Origin: Nitrospirota bacterium
Lineage (GTDB): Bacteria > Nitrospirota > Thermodesulfovibrionia > Thermodesulfovibrionales > Magnetobacteriaceae
Direction: 5' to 3'
Assembly: GCA_015232165.1 (NCBI GenBank)
Contig: JADGAE010000138.1
Location: 1 to 5,640 of the forward strand
DNA length: 5,640 bases
Positions 1-5,640 of the stretch are shown one piece after another (within the stretch, counting starts at the first letter, position 1; each line of letters opens with the position of its first letter). The position numbers were made by a program, and so were the translations under genes. The notes under the pieces were generated by a model. That model searched no databases. It was not told where the DNA came from and saw only the letters and a program-made list of their open reading frames with translations.

Positions 1-566
1 TGGAGGGCATGGGCTATAACCCGCTGTCCATCCACGAGGGGTTTGCCGTTGTGCTGTCGGAGCTTGTCGATGAAAGCTACACGGGTATTGGCATAAGCAT
101 GGGCGGGGGGATGTGTAACATATGCCTGTCTTACCTCTCCGTGCCGGTCTTTACATACAGCATCCAAAAGGGCGGTGACTACATAGACACAATGGCCGGA
201 AACTCACTGGGTGAACCCGCCACGAAAATAAAACTGATCAAGGAAAAAGGACTAAATCTCCTCAAGGAACCCAAGAACAAACTCGAGATATCCCTGCATA
301 TTTTCTACGAAGACCTGGTCGTCAATCTCCTGCAGAGCATCCAGCAGGTGATGGCCACCTCGGACCGGGTACCGCGGTTTGCCAAGCCCCTGCCCATAGT
401 CCTCAGTGGTGGCACCTGCCTGCCAACGGGATGTAAGGAGCTCTTTGAAAAGGTGCTCAAGAACATGCGCCTGCCAATACAGATATCCGGCGTGCGCATT
501 GCGGCAGACCCGCTTAACACAACGGCCAGGGGTGCGCTGATTATGGCCATGTCCGAGGAATCCTAG
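1..566 (+). CDS. Actin-like (MreB/FtsA superfamily) ATPase, C-terminal part, cut by the window edge
   Basis: The reading frame is open to the left edge (Glu-Gly precede the Met codon at 9), so this is the C-terminal ~187 residues of a longer protein; the ATG at 9 is probably an internal Met. Counting from that Met, several actin-fold landmarks are visible: a connect-1-like segment IHEGFAVVLSEL (8-19), a phosphate-2-like loop GIGISMGGG (26-34), an MreB-like SIQKGGDYID (51-60), and an adenosine-binding-like IVLSGGTCLPTG (130-141). The C-terminus, DPLNTTARGAL (167-177), resembles the actin-fold end where MreB has a similar small-residue run. In MreB the phosphate-2 loop begins with Asp (DIGGG); here that position is Ser, so the ATPase chemistry may differ from canonical MreB. 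This is likely a cytoplasmic filament or ATP-switch protein related to cell shape or division. It lies 24 bp upstream of, and in the same frame and direction as, a class A PBP, so the two are probably co-transcribed. The superfamily call is firm; the exact subfamily is not, and it is not necessarily MreB itself. Confidence 0.75.
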   Translation, partial: EGMGYNPLSIHEGFAVVLSELVDESYTGIGISMGGGMCNICLSYLSVPVFTYSIQKGGDYIDTMAGNSLGEPATKIKLIKEKGLNLLKEPKNKLEISLHIFYEDLVVNLLQSIQQVMATSDRVPRFAKPLPIVLSGGTCLPTGCKELFEKVLKNMRLPIQISGVRIAADPLNTTARGALIMAMSEES

Positions 567-590
567 CGGGGTTGCTCCAATAACCGACAG

Positions 591-2801
591 ATGTCCGTAC
601 CGGTACTAGTCTTCTCTGCCGATGACATCAGAGGGAGAATTGTACTAAGGACCCTTCAACACCACGGTATAGACGCCCGGCTCTTTGGTTGCAATTTCGA
701 GCTCCTTGAGGGACTCGCTGCAATAAAGGGCCACTCCGTCGTCATCTTTGACACCAAACAGTCTTATTCCAGGGAGTTTGAAATACTCGATTCACTCAGG
801 GTCTCTCACCCCCGCTGCTCGCTAATCGTATTGTCGGAGTCGGCCCTGCTGCCCATGCTCAGACAAAAAGGACTCAGGCCGGACCACTGTCTCAGTGACC
901 CCCTTGACCCCGAACAGATATGCCTTAAGGTCAGGGAGATATTCTTCCTCAGAAGCAAGGCCTATCTGAGGATTGGCACATACCTTAGCGTCCTCTATCA
1001 CATGGTGCTCGGTGAGAAGGATAACCCATACATTCGGTTTGTAAAGAAGCTGTTGTTGTCCTTTGCCCTGTCGTTTTCGGTGGTCTTGGGTTTAGCCGGT
1101 GGGTTTACTGTTTGGAGTCTGTCCGACCTGCCAAAGATACAACTGCTGGAGGAGTACGCACCGCTGGAGTCATCCACGCTCTATTCATCTGACGGTGAGC
1201 TGCTGGCGGAGTTGTACTTTGAACGGCGGCGGTTCATACCCTACTACAAGATTCCAACGCACGTCAGGAATGCCTTCATTGCGGTGGAGGATGCGCGCTT
1301 TTACAAGCACCACGGGTTGGACTTTTACCGTCTGATAGGGGCAGCCGTTGAAAATGCCCGTGCAAAGTCATACGTCCAGGGGGCCAGCACCATCACGCAG
1401 CAGTTGGCCAAAATGCTCTTTCTAAAGCCCGAACGCTCTCTGACGCGCAAAATCAAGGAGGCGGCCCTGTCGATTCAAATAGAAAACCGCTACACGAAGG
1501 ATGAAATCCTGGGGTTGTACCTCAACCAGGCGTATTTTGGCACCAGGGCCTACGGCCTGGAGGCGGCATCGGAGACCTATTTTGGCAAGAAGGCCGAGGA
1601 ACTCACCGTCGGAGAAGCGGCGCTGCTGGCAGCAATCCCCAAGGCACCATCGACATATTCCCCGTTTAAGGACACGCACAAGGCCCTCAACAGAAAGAAG
1701 CTCGTCCTGAAGATGATGCTCAACCAGGGCTTTATTACTACCGGCAAGTACGATGAGGCCTTGACCGAGCCCCTGCCATCCTACACGCCAAGGCCGCACT
1801 ACAAGGCCCCATACTTTGTTGAGTACGCCCGTGCCAATCTCGAAAAGATTTATGGCGACAACCTCTACACCTCCGGCTTTAAGATATACACGACGATAGA
1901 CTACAAGATGCAGGAGGCGGCGGAACATGCCATAGTCAGTGGGTTGTCAAACGGTTTTGATGATAAGACGCAGGCGGCTCTTCTTGCCATAGACATAAAG
2001 ACCGGCGCCATCAGGGCGATGGTTGGCGGTACCGGTTTCGGTGAGAGTCAGTTCAACCGTGCCACGCAGGCAATGCGTCAACCGGGGTCGGCGTTCAAGC
2101 CGTTTATCTATCTGACGGCCTTTAAGGATGGCCTCACACCGCAGAGCATCATTGTAGACACTCCGATTACCTACTACTCCAACAATGGTCGTACTGCCTG
2201 GACGCCACAGAACTACACACGGAGGTACTACGGGTCCGTGACGCTCAAGAGTGCGTTGTCCATGTCTCTAAACTCTGCCACGGTCAGCCTGGCAAACAAG
2301 CTGAAGATGTCCAGGGTCATCGAAACGGCCAGGTCCGTTGGGGTCAAGAGTGATATATATCCGCATCTGCCTTCGGCCATCGGTGTCTCAGAGATAACGC
2401 TCATGGAACTGGTCTTGGCATACGGTACTATGGCCGAGGGGGTTAAGCTGGAGCCGCGTTTTTACGAGCGGGTCATTGACCGCTATGACCTGTCGTCTGA
2501 GCCGTTATTGCGTGAGGGGCAGAGGGTCATTGGTCAGCAGGCGGTTGCATCCATAAGGGAGGTTCTGAGGTCGGTCGTGGAAAACGGCACCGCGCGGGCG
2601 GCTATGGCATTAAGCAAGCCGGTTTATGGCAAGACCGGTACGACGGATGATTATGCGGATGCCTGGTTTATAGGCTTTGACGACAAACTGGCCGTGGGTG
2701 TTTGGGTAGGTAGGGACGACCGTGTCTCCCTGGGCGAAGGCAAGACCGGCGGAGCGGCGGCGCTACCAATTTGGATGGAATTCATGAAAAACGTACAGTG
2801 A
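591..2801 (+). CDS. Bifunctional class A penicillin-binding protein (PBP1A type) with N-terminal receiver-like domain
   Basis: This 736-residue protein is a peptidoglycan glycosyltransferase/DD-transpeptidase that would polymerise lipid II and cross-link strands in the periplasm. Residues 1-120 look like a response-regulator receiver fold (D11-D12, D54, S82, then D103-P104 where Lys-Pro is usual). A basic stretch (R149, K152, K153) and one membrane helix (~154-176) follow, placing the N-terminus in the cytoplasm. The GT51 domain (~185-370) has AVEDARFYKHHG (231-242, catalytic E233), GASTITQQLAK (264-274), RKIKEAALSIQIE (286-298) and KDEILGLYLNQAYFG (303-317). The transpeptidase (~460-735) has S500-A-F-K503 (acylated Ser), S559-L-N561 and K681-T-G683. 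The protein ends right after the transpeptidase, with no C-terminal extension and no large OB/ODD insert between the enzymatic domains. ATG 591 is the earliest possible start, since the preceding in-frame codons run back to the TAG of the upstream gene without another start. The Shine-Dalgarno is weak (GGGG at 568-571, far upstream). All catalytic motifs are intact. The enzyme call is very secure; the receiver call rests on pattern and fold reasoning. Confidence 0.96.
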   Translation: MSVPVLVFSADDIRGRIVLRTLQHHGIDARLFGCNFELLEGLAAIKGHSVVIFDTKQSYSREFEILDSLRVSHPRCSLIVLSESALLPMLRQKGLRPDHCLSDPLDPEQICLKVREIFFLRSKAYLRIGTYLSVLYHMVLGEKDNPYIRFVKKLLLSFALSFSVVLGLAGGFTVWSLSDLPKIQLLEEYAPLESSTLYSSDGELLAELYFERRRFIPYYKIPTHVRNAFIAVEDARFYKHHGLDFYRLIGAAVENARAKSYVQGASTITQQLAKMLFLKPERSLTRKIKEAALSIQIENRYTKDEILGLYLNQAYFGTRAYGLEAASETYFGKKAEELTVGEAALLAAIPKAPSTYSPFKDTHKALNRKKLVLKMMLNQGFITTGKYDEALTEPLPSYTPRPHYKAPYFVEYARANLEKIYGDNLYTSGFKIYTTIDYKMQEAAEHAIVSGLSNGFDDKTQAALLAIDIKTGAIRAMVGGTGFGESQFNRATQAMRQPGSAFKPFIYLTAFKDGLTPQSIIVDTPITYYSNNGRTAWTPQNYTRRYYGSVTLKSALSMSLNSATVSLANKLKMSRVIETARSVGVKSDIYPHLPSAIGVSEITLMELVLAYGTMAEGVKLEPRFYERVIDRYDLSSEPLLREGQRVIGQQAVASIREVLRSVVENGTARAAMALSKPVYGKTGTTDDYADAWFIGFDDKLAVGVWVGRDDRVSLGEGKTGGAAALPIWMEFMKNVQ

Positions 2802-2844
2802 GAAAGAAAGAAGAGAAGCGGAGCTGCTCCTTTCTTTCTTTTTT
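2802..2844 (+). terminator. Probable intrinsic terminator after the PBP gene
   Basis: Immediately after the TGA, GAAAGAAAG (2802-2810) is the exact reverse complement of CTTTCTTTC (2830-2838), followed by six T (2839-2844). An inner GAG/CTC (2821-2823 with 2827-2829) can close the top of the hairpin around a CTG loop. A shifted register, with bulges at 2811 and 2819, gives an alternative long stem. The position between two convergent genes fits a terminator. It may also slow transcripts arriving on the other strand, although that strand lacks a clean U-run. Confidence 0.65.
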
Positions 2845-2883
2845 CTTCTTAGAGATGAACTATTACAATTAAGGAAATGTCAT

Positions 2884-5448
2884 CTACTTTGGTTTATTGG
2901 CGCTTTGCGCTGCTGCACGTTGTTTAATCAGTCTCTTGCAATCGTTGATGGCCTCAATGAGTTCCTTGCCGCTCTGGTATCTGTTATTGGCATCTTTTGC
3001 GAGCATCTTGTTTATTATATTGGCGATACACGTGGGTACCTTTGGGTCTATATCCTTGATGCTAGGGATTGGGGTTTTGGTTATGCTGTGCATCAGGGCT
3101 GCAATGCTGTTGCCCTCAAAGGGTTTGCGACACACCAGGAGCTCAAAAAACACCACGCCCAGCGAAAACAGGTCAGACCTGCCATCCACCTTATTGCCGG
3201 TCACCTGTTCCGGCGACATGTAGCTTGGCGTGCCCATAACCATTCCGGTCTCCGTCTTGGGGGCTTCTATGATGCGGGCAACGCCAAAGTCCGTGACTCT
3301 GATCTCGTTGTTACTTAACATCATGATGTTTGCCGGCTTGATATCCCTGTGCACCACCCCCTTGCTATGGGCATAGTTCAGAGCATCGGCAACGGTGATG
3401 ATGATCCTGATGACGTCTCTGGGATGCAGTTTTGCCTCTTTCTTGCAGTAACCCGAGAGGTCCGTACCGTCAAGGTACTCCATTGCGATGTAGGCTATCT
3501 CCTTGCCTTGCTCGGTGTGAGTGCCGACGTCAAATATCTTGACGATGTTGGGATGAAAGAGCTTACCGGCGGCCTCGGCCTCGCGCTTAAATCTGACCTC
3601 AATCTCTTCCTTTGCGTCATCCTCCAGGTCCATCTCCGCATAGTCCAGCGTCTTAAGGGCCACATCGCGGTTGATCTCCGGGTCACGGCCCTTGTAGACG
3701 ATACCCATAGCGCCCCGGCCAAGCTCTGTGATGATCCCATAGCGCCCCAACCTCTTCACATACAGAGCCTCCTCCTTGGCATTGATTATAACCGTCGAGT
3801 CCTTCTTAAAGGAGTCTATTATGACGGTTTCTCCGCTTGTCCTGACCTTCTTTACACGATCATTGAGGTCCTTGTATGGGCCGGCACTCAATACATATTC
3901 GTACACGGCCAGGGCCTTATCCAACATCCGCTTCTTTTCGTAGTCGATCCCCAGGTTATAAAGCAGGTCCTTTACCGAGTCATCGAACGGGGTACACTTA
4001 CGGTATCTTTCAAAGGCCATGTCCAGTTGTCCCTGACCTTGAAACGACAGGCCCAGCATCTTGTTTGTCTCCGTGTCCTCCTCGTCTATTGTCGATGTGC
4101 CAACCTTTTTTTCAGGTACCTGCCTGTAGTGCCGTATGGCTACCGCGCAGTACCCCAACAGCAACATGAGGGTTGGATAGAAGGTCTGTAACCAGTAGCC
4201 GTGGGCATAGAACAGATAAATGCCAATTATGTTTATCAAGACCAGGGCAGTCCCTCCGACAATAACACTCAGGCGGCGTTCCAGCCTTGGCTCCATGTAT
4301 GACAGATATACCCCCAGCAGGAGCAGCAGGAAGATATCCGCGTAGAACGCCCACGTTGGGCGGCTTATGTGGTTGTTGTTGATTATGTTATCTGCCACGT
4401 TGGCTGCCACCTCAACGTATGGCAGGTTTTTGCCCCTGGGGGTTGGCACAAACGAGGTGGTGTCCTCAACTATGGAGCCTATGATGACGATCTTGTCCTT
4501 GAATACACCCTCTGCCAGTTTGTTGTTAAGCAGGTCATGAAAGTCATAGTATGGAAAGCTGCGGTATCCGCCCCGGTAATCAATGAGCATGTCCCCTGTG
4601 CCGCTTGTTGGTATATTGAGGGTACCCAGTTTAATGTGTCCTTTGATGGCTGCGGGGTTGAGTTTTCCGATGTTGAGTTTCTTGTGGCTCAGGGCCAGTT
4701 GCAGGCCGAATGAGGGCAGTAGTCTGTCCTTGTATGCAACGAGCAGGTGTTCTCTGCGGAGGATGCCGTCTCTGTCGGGTGTTTCGTTGTTGTGACCGAG
4801 GGCAAGTGTGGCGCCGGACAACCCGGTCTCGGGGGTGTGTATGGTCCGCGCCCTCGTAAACTTTGTCCCTGGCAAGGACGCAACAGAGTTTTTTTGCAAC
4901 GGCTCCGTGAGCTTAATCATAGTGCCGGCAGCCTTTTCCCCTGAGAGACGGGAATCAAAGGAGAGGTGCACGGGCAGGACGACGTTACCTGCGGACTGGA
5001 CTGCATTGGCCAGATTTGCGCTCCGGCTGATCTCTTTCAGGATATTGCTTAATTCCGTGGCTAGCTTGTCATTTGGAGAGGCCGTGCTTTTTTCCAGTCT
5101 TGCCTGCAGGTCTTTGATGGCAGAGAGCTTGTCGCCATATTCCTCGTCCTTGTAGAGTATGGTAATGCCGATGACAGATGCCCCGGCGGTCTTCAGCTTG
5201 TTTATGGCCTGAACCATAAGGGAGCGTTGCGGCGGCCAGTGCCCCAGTTTTTCCATGCACTCGTCATCGATTGCCACTATGGCGATGTTGTCCGGGGATT
5301 TCTTATGTCTCAGTCCCTCTCTGAAGTCGTAGTTGGCGTACTCCGGGTATCTGAAGGGGTACCATTGCGTCAAAAACACAATCAACGTAAGCAGCGAAAC
5401 CACCGCCCCAACACCCCAGTCAGGTATTTTTGTGGGATACTTATTCAT
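2884..5448 (-). CDS. Membrane Ser/Thr protein kinase with CHASE2 sensor domain and TPR linker
   Basis: With the start taken at ATG 5448 the protein has 854 residues. Membrane helix 1 is at ~11-30. A CHASE2 extracytoplasmic sensor follows (~36-365; landmarks YDFREGLR 40-47, IAIVAIDDE 55-63, PDRDGILRR 224-232, DKIVIIGS 318-325). Three further helices lie at ~366-385, 393-415 and 421-438. Two TPR-like units follow (~463-484 and ~496-522), then a linker, then a Hanks-type kinase domain (~568-838). The kinase is complete: glycine loop GRGAMG (577-582), VALK with K599, helix-C E623, HRDIKPAN (700-707, catalytic D702), DFG (720-722), GTPSYMSPE (739-747) and late-lobe R823. It should therefore be active, phosphorylating Ser/Thr in the cytoplasm in response to an unknown periplasmic cue. 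CHASE2-kinase fusions are known in several bacterial phyla; no substrate is evident here. A longer reading from TTG 5502 is possible, but that codon lies in the likely -35 box. The gene converges on the PBP gene with an 82-bp gap, so it is a separate transcription unit. Confidence 0.95.
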   Translation of the reverse strand: MNKYPTKIPDWGVGAVVSLLTLIVFLTQWYPFRYPEYANYDFREGLRHKKSPDNIAIVAIDDECMEKLGHWPPQRSLMVQAINKLKTAGASVIGITILYKDEEYGDKLSAIKDLQARLEKSTASPNDKLATELSNILKEISRSANLANAVQSAGNVVLPVHLSFDSRLSGEKAAGTMIKLTEPLQKNSVASLPGTKFTRARTIHTPETGLSGATLALGHNNETPDRDGILRREHLLVAYKDRLLPSFGLQLALSHKKLNIGKLNPAAIKGHIKLGTLNIPTSGTGDMLIDYRGGYRSFPYYDFHDLLNNKLAEGVFKDKIVIIGSIVEDTTSFVPTPRGKNLPYVEVAANVADNIINNNHISRPTWAFYADIFLLLLLGVYLSYMEPRLERRLSVIVGGTALVLINIIGIYLFYAHGYWLQTFYPTLMLLLGYCAVAIRHYRQVPEKKVGTSTIDEEDTETNKMLGLSFQGQGQLDMAFERYRKCTPFDDSVKDLLYNLGIDYEKKRMLDKALAVYEYVLSAGPYKDLNDRVKKVRTSGETVIIDSFKKDSTVIINAKEEALYVKRLGRYGIITELGRGAMGIVYKGRDPEINRDVALKTLDYAEMDLEDDAKEEIEVRFKREAEAAGKLFHPNIVKIFDVGTHTEQGKEIAYIAMEYLDGTDLSGYCKKEAKLHPRDVIRIIITVADALNYAHSKGVVHRDIKPANIMMLSNNEIRVTDFGVARIIEAPKTETGMVMGTPSYMSPEQVTGNKVDGRSDLFSLGVVFFELLVCRKPFEGNSIAALMHSITKTPIPSIKDIDPKVPTCIANIINKMLAKDANNRYQSGKELIEAINDCKRLIKQRAAAQSANKPK

Positions 5449-5472
5449 TAATACAAATAAAACCTTACCATC

Positions 5473-5502
5473 ATTATAAACAAAAACCTCCCAATTTTTC
5501 AA
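5473..5502 (-). promoter_or_regulatory. Sigma-70-type promoter of the kinase gene
   Basis: On the - strand there is TTGAAA (5502-5497, one mismatch to the -35 consensus), an 18-nt spacer, and a perfect TATAAT (5478-5473). The predicted transcript would start near 5466, leaving a leader of about 18 nt before ATG 5448. An AAGG (5466-5463) lies 14 nt before that ATG, which is a poor Shine-Dalgarno distance. This supports ATG 5448 over TTG 5502 as the start, because the TTG is part of the -35 box. Confidence 0.65.
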
Positions 5503-5503
5503 T

Positions 5504-5628
5504 GATGCATAAGAAATGGGTGCATAAATTTTTGGTGGCGTCAGGTAAGCATTATTTACTGTTTTTTTTCTAAATAGCCATTTAATGTATCCTCTTTATA
5601 TTTCATGGTAACTATACTTTTATGCATC
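5504..5628. repeat. TGCATAA motif repeats, direct and inverted
   Basis: GATGCATAA (5504-5512) recurs exactly as its reverse complement TTATGCATC (5620-5628), 107 bp away. A third, shorter copy TGCATAA (5521-5527) is in direct orientation 15 bp from the first. They sit just upstream of the kinase -35 box, so regulator binding is possible. In AT-rich DNA, chance recurrence of 7-9 bp words cannot be excluded. Confidence 0.35.
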
Positions 5629-5640
5629 CTGGATTCCTGG

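Larger units (their letters stand above)
5449..5640. other. AT-rich non-coding region upstream of the kinase gene
   Basis: I see no convincing gene in these ~190 bp. The segment is clearly richer in A/T than the coding DNA. It contains the kinase promoter, three TGCATAA-type motifs and a run of eight T (5562-5569). At the right edge, TCCTGG is repeated (5627-5632 and 5635-5640). The next gene lies beyond the window, so it is not known whether this is a divergent or a tandem intergenic region. Confidence 0.7.

Noticed and set aside
564..590. Actin-like gene and PBP gene are in the same frame, separated by a single TAG: possible read-through fusion
   Set aside because: The PBP has a good ATG at the start of its first predicted strand, and there is no sign of a recoding signal. 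A simple tandem operon explains it.
1422..1928. Open frame of 168 codons on the - strand
   Set aside because: It is antisense to the conserved GT51 domain of the PBP and shows no protein family features.
3349..4191. Long open frame of 280 codons on the + strand
   Set aside because: It lies wholly antisense to the kinase and TPR coding region, has no recognisable motif, and the opposite strand encodes an intact conserved protein.
5448..5474. Eight-codon leader frame (ATG 5474 to TAA 5448) overlapping the kinase ATG as TAATG, with GGGAGG upstream
   Set aside because: The first ATG overlaps the end of the TATAAT box and lies upstream of the expected transcription start, so it is unlikely to be transcribed. 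The GGGAGG would be in the promoter spacer.
5542..5569. Weak hairpin CAGGTAA/TTTACTG followed by eight T, terminator-like on the + strand
   Set aside because: The stem is only about six A/T-rich pairs with a bulge, and no + strand gene precedes it in the window.
1..5640. Search for tRNA, rRNA, CRISPR arrays, insertion sequences and attachment sites
   Set aside because: No cloverleaf, regularly spaced repeats, transposase motifs or long terminal inverted repeats were seen.

Overview
The window holds three protein-coding genes of a Gram-negative-type bacterium. Coding DNA has roughly balanced base composition and uses AGG (Arg) and ATA (Ile) codons freely. A compact class A penicillin-binding protein and a CHASE2-TPR-Ser/Thr kinase would fit a Nitrospirota or deltaproteobacterial-type genome. 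That placement is an impression from protein style and codon use, not a sequence match, and is low confidence.

Layout. On the + strand, the left edge carries the C-terminal part of an actin-superfamily (MreB-like) protein, cut by the window boundary and ending at 566. After 24 bp it is followed in the same direction by a bifunctional class A penicillin-binding protein (591-2801). That protein carries an extra N-terminal, cytoplasmic, response-regulator receiver-like domain. A purine/pyrimidine-rich hairpin with a T-run (about 2802-2844) probably terminates this pair. On the - strand, converging on it, is one large gene (5448 down to 2884) for a membrane sensor Ser/Thr kinase: N-terminal membrane anchor, CHASE2 domain outside the membrane, three further membrane segments, two TPR-like units, and a complete Hanks-type kinase domain. 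The last ~190 bp (5449-5640) are AT-rich and non-coding. They hold a near-consensus sigma-70 promoter for the kinase gene (TTGAAA, 18 nt, TATAAT) and repeated TGCATAA motifs.

How the genes may work together. The actin-like protein and the PBP probably form one operon, which suggests a dedicated cytoskeleton-to-peptidoglycan module. The receiver-like domain is well placed on the inner face of the membrane to act as a protein-protein connector. It keeps the acidic pair, the Asp54 phosphoacceptor position and Ser82, but has Asp instead of the conserved Lys. The kinase is an independent, divergently sourced transcription unit. Any link between it and cell-wall synthesis is only suggested by proximity. 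The most notable item is the receiver-PBP1A fusion next to an MreB-like gene. No RNA genes, mobile elements or CRISPR arrays were seen.
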